Assembly: GCA_025997155.1 (NCBI GenBank)
Contig: BNUF01000002.1
Span: forward strand, 1-59,523
Source of the DNA: Clostridia bacterium
GTDB taxonomy: Bacteria > Bacillota > Clostridia > Lachnospirales > WQUN01
Direction: 5' to 3'
DNA length: 59,523 nucleotides
Position numbers and translations under genes: made by a program
Shown: positions 9,132 to 18,154 of the stretch, piece by piece
How the letters are laid out: each line of letters starts with the position of its first letter
How positions within the stretch are numbered: the stretch's first letter is position 1
The notes under the pieces: model-generated
Databases searched by the model: none
The model's input: the letters and a program-made list of their open reading frames with translations, nothing else
What the model was told of the DNA's origin: nothing

Positions 9132-9874
9132 CAAGCGGGTCGATAAGCAAGTCCGATTCCCAGACGCTTAAGTGCAAATGCGCTCCCGTGCTTAGCCCCG
9201 TGTTCCCCGACAACGCCACAGTTTCGCCTTGTTTTACGGGTTCGCCCTCAATCACAAGGCTTTTGCTTAGATGCGCGTACATTACCGTTAGTCCGTCTTT
9301 TGTGTTATACTTTACGAGATTGCCGAAAGTCGCGGATTCGCGGACTTCCGTCACGGTGCCGTCCGCAATCGCGTACACGGGAGTACCCTCTGGCACGGCT
9401 ATGTCAACCCCGTCGTGAAACTCGCCCTTTCCCGAAACCGGGGAGTTCCGCTCGCCGAAAGCTGACGTTACCGCCCCCGAAACAGGCGGAATATATTCGC
9501 TAAAAAGGCGGGGGCAGCCGAAGCGTTACCTCCTCGATAAGCTCAGGGTCTATGTCGAAATTCACGCGGGAATCCGCCTTTTCGGGTTTGATTGTTTCAA
9601 GCAACGCCTCCACCCTTTCGGGCATATTTGCGGGCAAAACGTCCTGCGCCGTCACCGCGAACTTGAGCTTTGCCCGCAAATTTTGCGTAAAATCCGTCTG
9701 TATAACGCAAACGGACGCAACCACAAGCGACACGGCGAAACATACCGCGAGCTGCCCTTTCATAACCGTGAAATTACCCCAAGCCTTAACCCGTTTGCGC
9801 GGTTTTGCGCGGTACCGCCCTTTGGCGGTCTCCCTCGCGGGGCGGTAGGGCGTCTGTGTTCGTCTTCTCTCCAT
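9106..9874 (-). pseudogene. M23 (LytM-type) peptidase gene split by a +1 frameshift
   Basis: The first half (9874 down to about 9500) has a basic N-terminus rich in Arg/Lys, one transmembrane helix (~residues 41-60) and a linker ending LRLPPPF before a TAG. The second half, one frame over, continues with SEYIPPVSGAVTSAFGE, then the M23 motifs HDGVD and GAHLHLSV and ends at 9106. Removing one T from the five-T run at about 9508-9512 joins them into a ~255-residue membrane-anchored zinc endopeptidase of the SpoIIQ/LytM kind with a complete H-D-HxH set. The start ATG at 9874 has a good GGGAGGG site. This is a sequence error, a true disruption or, less likely, frameshifting. Confidence 0.8.
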
Positions 9875-9962
9875 TGTAATCCCTCCCTTGTACTACCACT
9901 ATATGCAAATTTTTTAACAAAAATAATAAAAAAAATATCGTGCAATAACACGCGTAAAATGA

Positions 9963-9968
9963 TATAAT
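9963..9968 (+). promoter_or_regulatory. Putative -10 box of the HD-GYP/kinase/trk operon
   Basis: TATAAT at 9963-9968, 36 nt before the start codon at 10005. A matching -35 is weak (GTGCAA at 9940-9945, 17 nt spacing). An AGAGGGGG ribosome site lies just before the ATG. No riboswitch-like fold was seen in the leader. Confidence 0.5.
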
Positions 9969-10004
9969 GTTAAGAGCTTGCAAAAGACGTAAGAGGGGGT
10001 TCTT

Positions 10005-11192
10005 ATGAACGAAAGTACTGAAGCGAAACAAAAAATAATGCTGGTAGACGATAATATAACAAATCTGACGGTAGGCAAGCATGCTCTTTCCGAATCGTAT
10101 GACGTTTTTACGATTCCGTCAGGACAAAAACTTTTGAAAGTTCTGGAAAAAACCCTGCCCGACCTAATATTGCTGGATATAGATATGCCCGATATGAACG
10201 GGTACGACATTATCAAGATTATCAAAAAAGACGAGAATATGGCGAAAATTCCCGTAATTTTCCTCACGGCGCAAAGTGACGCGACAAGCGAACTTGAAGG
10301 GCTTTCCCTTGGAGCAATCGACTATATCGTAAAGCCGTTTTCTCCGCCTCTTCTGTTAAAACGCCTTGAGACGCATTTGCTAATCGAACACCAAAAAACG
10401 CAGCTCAAAAATTTTAACGACAATTTGCAAAGTATGGTTGAGGCAAAGACAAGGACCGTCTACGAACTCCAAAACGCTATTCTGGAGACTATGGCGGAAC
10501 TCGTGGAGTGCCGCGACGATATCACGGGAGGACACATCGAACGCACGAAAAACCACCTTAGCATAATGGTAAACGAAATGATTAAGCATGAAAAGTATAA
10601 AATAGAAATGGACAAATGGGGAGATATCGAACTTGTGGTGCAATCCGCCCAGCTCCACGACGTGGGAAAAATTTCCATAAGCGACGCGGTACTCAACAAA
10701 CCGGGCAAACTCACCGACGAGGAATTTGTGGAGATGAAAAAACACACCTCCTTCGGCGTGGAGATTATCCAAAAAATCGAGCAAAAATCAAGCGAAAAGG
10801 AATTTCTTCACCACGCGAAGATTTTCGCGGGGACGCACCACGAAAAATGGAACGGATTCGGGTATCCTTACGGGCTTAAAGAAACGGGAATACCCCTTCA
10901 GGGGCGCGCAATGGCTATCGCCGACGTGTATGACGCGCTTGTTTCCGAGCGTCCGTACAAAAAAGGCTTCCCCCACGAAAAAGCCGTCGATATCATTGTC
11001 GAGGGACGCGGGACGCAGTTTGACCCCGACCTTGTGGACCTTTTCCTTGAAATACACGAGAAATTTCACGAGGTTGACCTTGAATACAAAGAAGAGCTGA
11101 AACGACATTCCGAGGCGCTTGAGAATTACGTGAAACCGACTGGGCTTCCCGATTGGCTTCTTCCGTTTCAAGGACAGCAAGAAGGCGCGTAA
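10005..11192 (+). CDS. Response regulator with HD-GYP domain (c-di-GMP phosphodiesterase)
   Basis: A 395-residue protein with an N-terminal receiver domain (~10-130; phospho-acceptor Asp58 in LLDIDMPDMNG, conserved Lys in IVKPF), a short helical linker (~135-160), then an HD-GYP domain (~165-345) with His218-Asp219 (HDVGK), HH at ~278 and the GYP motif in NGFGYP (283-288). Such proteins hydrolyse cyclic di-GMP to pGpG or GMP, controlled by phosphorylation. It lies 25 nt ahead of the hybrid kinase gene, its probable phospho-donor, and heads the operon that runs into trkA-trkH. Confidence 0.95.
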   Translation: MNESTEAKQKIMLVDDNITNLTVGKHALSESYDVFTIPSGQKLLKVLEKTLPDLILLDIDMPDMNGYDIIKIIKKDENMAKIPVIFLTAQSDATSELEGLSLGAIDYIVKPFSPPLLLKRLETHLLIEHQKTQLKNFNDNLQSMVEAKTRTVYELQNAILETMAELVECRDDITGGHIERTKNHLSIMVNEMIKHEKYKIEMDKWGDIELVVQSAQLHDVGKISISDAVLNKPGKLTDEEFVEMKKHTSFGVEIIQKIEQKSSEKEFLHHAKIFAGTHHEKWNGFGYPYGLKETGIPLQGRAMAIADVYDALVSERPYKKGFPHEKAVDIIVEGRGTQFDPDLVDLFLEIHEKFHEVDLEYKEELKRHSEALENYVKPTGLPDWLLPFQGQQEGA

Positions 11193-11217
11193 TACGCATT
11201 AGGCGGTGCTATAACCC

Positions 11218-14200
11218 ATGAAAATACTCAAGTTAATAATTCGTTATTACAGACAGCTTCTTTTTGTATTCGTGGCGTTTGTGATACTGATTTCGGTGAG
11301 TTTCTATTTCGTAAGCGGGATAGTCCAGCGTCACCTTTTGCGGCACGGCGAGGAAGTCACGGAAACCGCCGAATCCAATTTGCGTATGGTTTTGAGCGAG
11401 GCGGAGAACGCGCTCAACGGCGTTACATATACAATCGAACACGCGCTCGAGTCGGGGGACGACTTGAGACAGCTTATCGAAACACAGAACGAGTGGCTAA
11501 AACACACCGCTCCGCATATGTTCAGCACCCAACACGCCGTATACGCCATAGTCGACGGGGAGTTTTACGCCCCCAGAGCGTGGGTTGCCGATATGGATTA
11601 TACGGTGACAAAACGCCCGTGGTACATAGGAGCGACCGCGAACCCCAACAAAGTATATTTTTCGATGCCCTACAAATTCGGCGTGAACGATGCCGAATTC
11701 GGTATGTCCGTCTCACGCGAACTGCACGACAAACACGGCAAAGTTCGCGGTGTCGTCGGGCTTGATATCGACCCCAAACTTATAAAAAACAGCGTGACGG
11801 GGCTTAGCATCGCGGGGTCGGGGTACGGGGTTATCATAAACGACAAGTTCGAGTTTGTGACGCACAAACAGGGTATGCTTGTCGGGCATAGTATGTCGGT
11901 TATCGACGATATGTTTGCGGACAGTACGGCGCGGCTGCGCGGCGATTTGCAAAGAAACGGCTATGTGAACGCGGGGCGTTTTACCGATTATGACGGTACT
12001 GAAAGTATCGTGTTTTTCAAGCGTCTTTTCAACGGCTGGTATGTCGGCGTAGTCACCGAAGTCGCCGGTTTCTACGCGGATATGTACGGAATGACCGTCG
12101 GAATCGTAGTGCTTGGCACGGTTCTTTTGATAATCGTATCGTATCTTCTCATAAAGCTGTATATCTCCTCCGCGCCGATTATGGAGGGAAAAGACGGAAA
12201 AACGTCCTTCCTCACGAAAATGAGCCACGAACTCCGCACGCCGCTGAACTCGATTTTCGGTATGACGGAACTTGCGCTGCGCGACAACACGATTACGCAT
12301 ACTATCCGCGATTATGTCGAAAATATAAGAAAATCCAGCAACAGTCTTCTTTCGCTTATAAACGACATTCTGGATTTCTCAAGGATTGAGTCGGGGAATC
12401 TGGAAGTTTCCGAAAAGGAGTTTCAGCTTTCGTCCCTTGTCGGCGACGTGATAAGCATTATACGAATGAAACTTCTAGACAGCCCCGTGAAATTTGTCGT
12501 AAATGTAAAAAGCGCAATACCTGATAATCTGATTGGCGACGAAATCCGTGTGCGGCAGGTTCTTATCAATTTGCTTGAAAACGCCGTGAAATTTACCGAA
12601 AAGGGGGTTGTTTCCCTTGACGTTTCGGCGGAACTTCTTGAGGGAAACAGGCTCGCGCTTATTTTTGACGTAACGGATACGGGTATCGGCATACGTCCCG
12701 AAAATATACGCAAACTCTTCATCGACTTTGTGCAGTTTGAGACGGTCAGCGGACGCGCCCTTGAGGGTACGGGTATCGGGCTCAGCGTTTCAAGAAAAAT
12801 ATGTATACGCCTCGGCGGCGACATCGCCGCGAAAAGCGTTTACGGCGCGGGGAGTACGTTTACGGCGCGGGTCGTACAGTCTTTCGCCTCCTATGACGCG
12901 CTCGCCTCCGTTTTGAATTACGAAGGCAAACGGGTGCTTCTTTATGAACCGCGCAAGGAATATATGGATAATATGTCAAAAACCTTGGAGGATTTGGGCG
13001 TTATCTATTATTCGACCCAAGACCCTTCCGTCTTCTATGAGGAACTAAAACAAATAGATTATCCGTATGTGTTTACCGCTCCCTATCTTTTCGCCAACGT
13101 GCGTAACATTTTGAATAAATTAGATATGGATTCAAAGATTGTGCTGCTCTCGGAATTCGGCGAGGTAATCACCGCGAAATGCAACAGGATTATCGAGATG
13201 CCGACCTACTGCGTCCCTGTTTCTAATATGCTTAACGATATCATCGTATCCGCCGACTACCGCGACAGCGTGGATACTGATAAAAAATTCATCGCGAAAT
13301 CCGCGTCCGTTCTTATCGTCGACGATATTCCGACGAATCTTAAGATTGCCGAAGGGCTTATGTCCGCTTACGGTATGCATATCGACACCTGCCGCGGCGG
13401 TCAGGAATGTATCGACTTGGTGTGCGAAAACGACTATGATATCATATTTATGGACTATATGATGCCTATTATGAACGGAATCGAGGCGACCGAGAAAATC
13501 CGCGAACTCGGGAAATCGAACGAACGGCTTAAAAACCTAAGGATTGTCGCCCTCACGGCGGTTGCGGCGGCGAACGGCGCGGAAATGTTTATACACGCGG
13601 GAATGGACGATTTTATGGCTAAGCCGATTGAGATGCCGAAACTTGACGCGGTTCTCAGAAAATGGATACCCGAAGAGAAACAGGAAAGAGTAAAGAGTGT
13701 CAAGGAAGCTCAAGAAAGCGGAGAGGGAATCACGATAGAGGGCATCGACACCGTTCGCGGGTTGCATATGAGCGGCGGCTCTCTCGACGCCTATGTGTCT
13801 GTTCTCGCGGTGTTCTACAAGGATTGTGTCGAGAAAATCGAGGAACTTCAAACTTTTGTCGAAAAAGGCGATATGAAGGCGTATACCTCCCAGGTTCACG
13901 CCCTCAAGAGTGCGTCCGCGAATATCGGGGCGACAAGAGTTTCAGAGTTCGCGAAAGCTCTTGAAGAATCGGGGAACAAAGAGGACTACCGCTTTATCGC
14001 CGAAAACAACGACGAGTTCATTCAGCAGCTGCGTTTCCTCCTCAAAAATATCAGCCCTCTTTTGCGCCAGAGTAACGAGGACAAGACGAGCGACAACACC
14101 TCCACGGACGACGTTGAAGCTCTTAAAGAAAACTTTGGAAACCTGAAAAACGCTCTCGCGGAAATGGATATAAGCAAGGTTGACGATATTATGAAGGTTT

Positions 14201-14328
14201 TGCAGGATATGACGTGGTCGGCGGACGTTCGCGACGTGCTTGATAAAATTTCGCATTTCGTGCTTATGTTTGAATTTGACGACGCGGTTTCGCTTATTGA
14301 CGAAACGACCGAAAGGAACGGAAAATGA
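11218..14328 (+). CDS. Hybrid sensor histidine kinase with Cache, receiver and Hpt domains
   Basis: A 1036-residue membrane kinase. An N-terminal helix (~12-34) and a second helix (~292-316) frame an extracytoplasmic Cache-type sensor with RPWYIGA. Then come HisKA with phospho-His337 (SHELRTPLNS), HATPase_c with NLLENAVKF, DTGIGI and GTGIGLSVS, a degenerate receiver-like stretch (~565-680) lacking the acidic pocket, a true receiver with Asp746 (FMDYMMPIMNG), and an Hpt domain with His894 (VHALKSASANIG). This is a full internal phosphorelay. The TGA overlaps the trkA ATG (ATGA), so kinase and K+ channel regulator are translationally coupled. The ligand is unknown. Confidence 0.93.
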   Translation: MKILKLIIRYYRQLLFVFVAFVILISVSFYFVSGIVQRHLLRHGEEVTETAESNLRMVLSEAENALNGVTYTIEHALESGDDLRQLIETQNEWLKHTAPHMFSTQHAVYAIVDGEFYAPRAWVADMDYTVTKRPWYIGATANPNKVYFSMPYKFGVNDAEFGMSVSRELHDKHGKVRGVVGLDIDPKLIKNSVTGLSIAGSGYGVIINDKFEFVTHKQGMLVGHSMSVIDDMFADSTARLRGDLQRNGYVNAGRFTDYDGTESIVFFKRLFNGWYVGVVTEVAGFYADMYGMTVGIVVLGTVLLIIVSYLLIKLYISSAPIMEGKDGKTSFLTKMSHELRTPLNSIFGMTELALRDNTITHTIRDYVENIRKSSNSLLSLINDILDFSRIESGNLEVSEKEFQLSSLVGDVISIIRMKLLDSPVKFVVNVKSAIPDNLIGDEIRVRQVLINLLENAVKFTEKGVVSLDVSAELLEGNRLALIFDVTDTGIGIRPENIRKLFIDFVQFETVSGRALEGTGIGLSVSRKICIRLGGDIAAKSVYGAGSTFTARVVQSFASYDALASVLNYEGKRVLLYEPRKEYMDNMSKTLEDLGVIYYSTQDPSVFYEELKQIDYPYVFTAPYLFANVRNILNKLDMDSKIVLLSEFGEVITAKCNRIIEMPTYCVPVSNMLNDIIVSADYRDSVDTDKKFIAKSASVLIVDDIPTNLKIAEGLMSAYGMHIDTCRGGQECIDLVCENDYDIIFMDYMMPIMNGIEATEKIRELGKSNERLKNLRIVALTAVAAANGAEMFIHAGMDDFMAKPIEMPKLDAVLRKWIPEEKQERVKSVKEAQESGEGITIEGIDTVRGLHMSGGSLDAYVSVLAVFYKDCVEKIEELQTFVEKGDMKAYTSQVHALKSASANIGATRVSEFAKALEESGNKEDYRFIAENNDEFIQQLRFLLKNISPLLRQSNEDKTSDNTSTDDVEALKENFGNLKNALAEMDISKVDDIMKVLQDMTWSADVRDVLDKISHFVLMFEFDDAVSLIDETTERNGK

Positions 14329-15689
14329 AGATTATAGTTGTCGGGTGCGGAAAAGGCGGGTACACAATCGCGAAATCCTTATCCGAAGAGGGACACGACG
14401 TTGTGATTATCGACAAAAAAAACGACGTGTTCGATAAGGTTACGGAATCCCTTGACGTTATGAGTTTGCGCGGAAACGCCCTTAGCGCTAATATACTTCT
14501 TGAGGCGGGGGCGAAACAGGCGGATTTAATCGTTTGCGTCGCCAGCAACGACGAGACGAATATTTTGTGTGCAATCACCGCGAAACGGTTGGGAGTCAAG
14601 AAATCCGTGGCGCGGGTTCGCGACCCCGAATACGCCGTCGAACTTATGCAATTTCGGAAAGATTTCGGGCTTGATATGATAATAAACCCCGAACAGCAGG
14701 CGGCGTTCGAGATTTCGCGCCTGCTCCGCTTCCCGACAGCGCAGGACATAATCACCTTTGTGAGCGGACGCGTCGAGATAATCGCGTTTCCCCTCGGCGC
14801 GGACAATTTGCTCGCGAACAAAGTCGTCTCGCAGATTTTCGCGAAAATCAAGATGCCCGTCCTTTTGGTGTCCGTCGAGCGGGAGGACGGCGTTTTTATC
14901 CCTCACGGCGATATGACGCTCCTCGAGGGGGATTTGCTCCGCGTCGCGGGCCGCCCGGACGACATTATGGATTTTTTCAGGTATATCGGGATTTTCAGCG
15001 AAAGAATCCGCGACGTGATGATTATCGGCGGCGGCAAAATCACGCGCTACCTTTGCGACTATATGCACAAATATAACGCGAAAATAAAAATCATCGAAAT
15101 CGACGAGGAACAGTGCAACGAACTTTCCGAAAATTTGCCGAACGCGCTGATAATTCAGGGGGACGGAACGGACGAGGCGGTGCTCGAGTCGGAGAATCTG
15201 GAGGAAATGGGCGCGGTCGTCTGCCTCACCGACAGGGACGAGGAAAACGTCGTGACGGCGTTGTACGCCCAACAATGCGGCGTCGGCAAACTAATCATAA
15301 AAGTCAACCACATTAACATAGAAATAATAAAGAAACTCAACCTAGGCAGCGTCATATGCCCCAAAAACCTCACTTGTTACCAGATTATCCAATACGTGCG
15401 GCGGCTTAACAACTCCGCTGGAAGAAGTTCAATCCGCGCTATGTACAAAATCGTCGACAACGAAGGACGCGGACTGGAAACGCTCGAATTTGAGATAACC
15501 GAATTTTCACGCGCCTTGCATATCCCTTTAAAAGACTTGCGCCTGAAAAAAGACGCGCTGATTTGCTGTATCGTTCGCGGCTCGAACGTTTTAATACCTT
15601 GCGGCTCAACCGAAATCAACGAAAACGATAACGTAATCGTCGTTGTAGACGGAGAAAGCATCGACGAGTTCGACGACATTTTGGAGTAG
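14325..15689 (+). CDS. trkA: Trk system potassium uptake regulator TrkA
   Basis: A 454-residue peripheral, NAD(H)-binding regulator of the Trk potassium channel. It has two RCK_N/RCK_C units: the first Rossmann fold starts VVGCGKGGYTIA (~4-15), the second MIIGGGKITRYL (~230-241), each followed by a C-terminal TrkA_C domain. Its length matches the classic duplicated TrkA (~450-460). It is coupled by 4 nt to the kinase upstream and sits 4 nt before trkH, so gating subunit and pore are co-produced. Confidence 0.95.
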   Translation: MKIIVVGCGKGGYTIAKSLSEEGHDVVIIDKKNDVFDKVTESLDVMSLRGNALSANILLEAGAKQADLIVCVASNDETNILCAITAKRLGVKKSVARVRDPEYAVELMQFRKDFGLDMIINPEQQAAFEISRLLRFPTAQDIITFVSGRVEIIAFPLGADNLLANKVVSQIFAKIKMPVLLVSVEREDGVFIPHGDMTLLEGDLLRVAGRPDDIMDFFRYIGIFSERIRDVMIIGGGKITRYLCDYMHKYNAKIKIIEIDEEQCNELSENLPNALIIQGDGTDEAVLESENLEEMGAVVCLTDRDEENVVTALYAQQCGVGKLIIKVNHINIEIIKKLNLGSVICPKNLTCYQIIQYVRRLNNSAGRSSIRAMYKIVDNEGRGLETLEFEITEFSRALHIPLKDLRLKKDALICCIVRGSNVLIPCGSTEINENDNVIVVVDGESIDEFDDILE

Positions 15690-15693
15690 TAAT

Positions 15694-17142
15694 ATGGATT
15701 TACGTGTGGTACTGAAACTTCTCGGACACGTCCTCATATTTGAGGCGTTGTTTATGCTGGTCGCGGCCGCGCCCTCCTTGGCTTACGGCGGCTGGGACTT
15801 TGAGGCGATTATGTTTTCGGTAGGCGTCACCGCCGCCTTCGGGCTTGCGCTGTCGAAAATTTTCGGCTCGGTCGAATCGGCGTTCCAAAAACGCGAGGGC
15901 TTTGTTACCGTGTCGCTCGCGTGGATATCCCTTGCCTTGTTCGGTGCGTTGCCGTACTATTTCGCGGGGGTTCACACGGGTTTTGTCGACTGCTTTTTTG
16001 AGTCGGTATCGGGGTTTACGGGAACGGGCTTATCGGTTTTTTCCGATTTGGATATACTGCCGAAAGGCGTGTTGTTTTGGCGTTCTTTTACAAACTGGCT
16101 GGGGGGTATGGGCGTACTTGTTATGGTTTTGGCGATTATGCCGAGCTTGCGTCCCTCCGCCATAAACCTTCTTCACGCCGAAAGCTCGGGGCCCTCCCCG
16201 GGAAAAATCGTCCCGCGAATCCGCGATACCGCAAAAATTATGTACAAAATTTACGTCGCGCTGACTTTGGCGCAGATTTTCGCGTTGTTTATCGCGGGTA
16301 TGCCGATTTATGACGCAATCCTAAACACCTTCGCGTCGGCGGGTACGGGCGGGTTCTCCCCGCAAAACGCAAGCATAGGCGCGTATAATTCCATACCGAT
16401 AGAAGTCGTCACGGGAATTTTTATAATTCTTTTCGGCATAAACTTTTCGTTGCTCTTTTGCCTGACACAATTTGACTTCAAGTCGTTTTTCGCGGACGAG
16501 GAACTGCGGCTGTATCTGTTTGTAATAGGCGGGGCGGTGCTTTTAATCACCGTCGACCTGATAAGCGTATACGGAGGAGTCGGTAAATCCCTGCGGTACG
16601 CCTTCTTTCAAGTCGCGACGATTTCTTCAACCTCTGGATTCGTAAGCACCTCTCTCACGGACTGGCCGTCTCTGTCAAAGGCAATCCTCTTGTGCCTTAT
16701 GGTATTCGGCTCGTGTGCCGGCTCGACGGGCGGCGGCGTAAAAATACTGCGCGTATTAGTCGCCATAAAATCCGTCAGACACGAGATTACAAAAATCCTT
16801 CACCCGCGCCTTATGAAAAATATAACAGTCAACAAAAAAACCTTGGACACGGCGATACTTAACAATATATATGTATTTTTTTTCCTTTTCGCGAGCTTTG
16901 TCGTCGCCGCGACGTTCCTTGTCGCGCTCGACACAAACGGGCTAACGTCGGCGTTTCTTGTCGTCCTATCAAGCGTAAGCAACGTCGGGGTTGACATAAA
17001 CGTATTCGGAGCGTCGCTCGCACACTCCGCCACATTCTCGGGCTTTTCAAAATTTGTACTTTCTGTATGTATGCTCGCGGGACGGCTTGAGTTTTTTCCT
17101 GTAATGATTTTATTCGTCCCGTCGGTATGGCGCAAAGGTTAA
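15694..17142 (+). CDS. trkH: Trk system potassium transporter, pore subunit TrkH
   Basis: A 482-residue integral membrane K+ transporter of the TrkH/KtrB superfamily. The four pseudo-repeats each carry a selectivity-loop glycine: SGFTGTGLSVF (~108), SAGTGGFS (~215), SSTSGFVST (~312) and SNVGVDIN (~430). The GSCAGSTGGG intramembrane segment (~343-352) that forms the gate loop is present. Membrane helices cover most of the chain. It is last in the HD-GYP/kinase/trkA operon. Confidence 0.95.
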   Translation: MDLRVVLKLLGHVLIFEALFMLVAAAPSLAYGGWDFEAIMFSVGVTAAFGLALSKIFGSVESAFQKREGFVTVSLAWISLALFGALPYYFAGVHTGFVDCFFESVSGFTGTGLSVFSDLDILPKGVLFWRSFTNWLGGMGVLVMVLAIMPSLRPSAINLLHAESSGPSPGKIVPRIRDTAKIMYKIYVALTLAQIFALFIAGMPIYDAILNTFASAGTGGFSPQNASIGAYNSIPIEVVTGIFIILFGINFSLLFCLTQFDFKSFFADEELRLYLFVIGGAVLLITVDLISVYGGVGKSLRYAFFQVATISSTSGFVSTSLTDWPSLSKAILLCLMVFGSCAGSTGGGVKILRVLVAIKSVRHEITKILHPRLMKNITVNKKTLDTAILNNIYVFFFLFASFVVAATFLVALDTNGLTSAFLVVLSSVSNVGVDINVFGASLAHSATFSGFSKFVLSVCMLAGRLEFFPVMILFVPSVWRKG

Positions 17143-17192
17143 TGTATAATATCCTCCGCTGTGTGCAAAATATCACAATGGAGGTGATACTT

Positions 17193-17345
17193 TTGCTGAA
17201 TCAAGAAATTAAATGTTCCGTTGACAACTGCTCCTACAATAACCACGGTTCAAAATGTACGCTCGGCGACATAACAGTCTCCAAAACTTGCGGCGAACCC
17301 GGCGAACCTTGCGAAACCCAATGCTCCAGTTTCCATTGTGAATGA
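17193..17345 (+). CDS. DUF1540 domain small cysteine-rich protein
   Basis: A 50-residue protein starting at TTG 17193, chosen because GGAGGTG lies at 17180-17186 with good spacing; the ATG at 17178 overlaps that ribosome site. The chain holds IKCSVDNCSYN, a CTLGDI segment and a C-terminal CETQCSSFHCE, the cysteine pattern of Clostridial DUF1540 proteins, probably metal-binding. The function is unknown. It follows trkH by 50 nt and is closed by a strong terminator. Confidence 0.82.
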   Translation: MLNQEIKCSVDNCSYNNHGSKCTLGDITVSKTCGEPGEPCETQCSSFHCE

Positions 17346-17360
17346 AAATAATCTACATCA

Positions 17361-17396
17361 AAAGGCTTCGCGGGAATGATAGCGAAGCCTTTTTTG
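17361..17396 (+). terminator. Intrinsic terminator after the DUF1540 gene
   Basis: A perfect 11-bp stem (AAAGGCTTCGC at 17361-17371 with GCGAAGCCTTT at 17382-17392), a 10-nt loop, then a run of T. It closes the trk/DUF1540 transcription unit and marks the border of the decayed mobile region that follows. Confidence 0.9.
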
Positions 17397-17443
17397 AACA
17401 CGTTTCAGAAAGCGGTAACTACACAAACTCCAAAACGTTATAA

Positions 17444-17659
17444 ATTAGAGAATTTACCTTTATAACACCCGCAGACAGGCGAACGCACGACATATTACAA
17501 TCTCGGGAGATTCTCGGCGTGAAACCGCAAAGCGTCTCCCAATGGGCGAATGGCGACACAACGCCAGATATGAAACATCTTGTGCCGACGACTCGGCATT
17601 TCGGCGTAGACGTAAACTTTCTACTGACGGGAGTGTCAGCCGAAAACGTGACTATGTAG
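17444..17659 (+). pseudogene. Remnant of an Xre-family helix-turn-helix regulator
   Basis: An open stretch without a start codon encodes REILGVKPQSVSQWANGD, then TPDMKHLVP and HFGVDVNFLLTGVSAENVTM before a TAG. This is the recognition helix and C-terminal side of a cro/C1-type HTH domain as found in phage and conjugative-element repressors. The helices before it are scrambled and there is no ribosome site. After the TAG the frame goes on with SDLRLPPQKH, so a CAG-to-TAG change may have shortened it. It is likely a dead relic of the mobile element. Confidence 0.65.
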
Positions 17660-18107
17660 AGCGATTTGAGGTTGCCGCCACAAAAACACTTATAAAGATT
17701 GTGACAAAAAAATATTAAGATTTCAGACATAGAAAAACTGGTGTAATACCGCAACAAGAACCAAAAAAACCGCGAAAGTGGAAAAAACCGAAAAATCCCG
17801 CGAAATCCCGAAATGGCGGGGTTTATTTTTTTGGTGCGGATTTTGTAGAGGGGGTAAATGGGAATAAATGGGATAATTGGGGGGAGTTTGGGGAGTGTGA
17901 ATTGTAGCGGGAGGGATTGCACAACCAGTGAAAAAAATTTCTTCATTATAACACATGGCTGTGAAAACTGGTAATTTTGGGCGAATTTTGGGCGTGGTAA
18001 AAAGTGCCGAGTTGGCACGGTGAATTGCCGCTTTGAGTAATTTATCTGCCAAAAATTGAATACGATTAGTCAAGAATTTTATCACAAAATCAAGTAGGTT
18101 AAAAGTC
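17660..18107. other. Non-coding, decayed stretch
   Basis: No convincing gene on either strand. It contains a plus-strand hairpin followed by T's (17795-17832; ATCCCGC pairing with GCGGGGT) and a guanine-rich stretch with four or more G-tracts (17850-17893). The long minus-strand frames here are low-complexity Pro/Phe/Ile translations of the G- and A-rich plus strand. Confidence 0.6.
17850..17893 (+). repeat. G-tract cluster with G-quadruplex potential
   Basis: Five guanine tracts (5, 3, 3, 6 and 4 G) are separated by loops of 5, 7, 6 and 5 nt, which fits the G3+N1-7 quadruplex rule. It lies in a gene-free part of the mobile-element remnant. Any function is inference. Confidence 0.6.
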
Positions 18108-18140
18108 GTAAAAAAATCGCGTTAGTTGTGAGATAACGCG
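18108..18140 (-). terminator. Intrinsic terminator of the minus-strand remnant operon
   Basis: On the minus strand TCGCGTTA and TAACGCGA form a perfect 8-bp stem with a 9-nt loop, followed by a run of seven T. It lies just after the gene ending at 18155 and would terminate the 19565-18155 unit. Confidence 0.8.
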
Positions 18141-18154
18141 AAAACCCATGTTAT

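Noticed and set aside
9875..10004. A riboswitch (for example c-di-AMP or c-di-GMP type) ahead of the signalling/trk operon
   Set aside because: The 130-nt divergent region is mostly A/T-rich with no paired stems or conserved riboswitch motifs.
17419..18018. A 199-codon minus-strand frame in the island
   Set aside because: It is antisense to the Xre remnant and the G-rich stretch, with a Pro/Phe/Ile-rich translation typical of non-coding DNA and no ribosome site.
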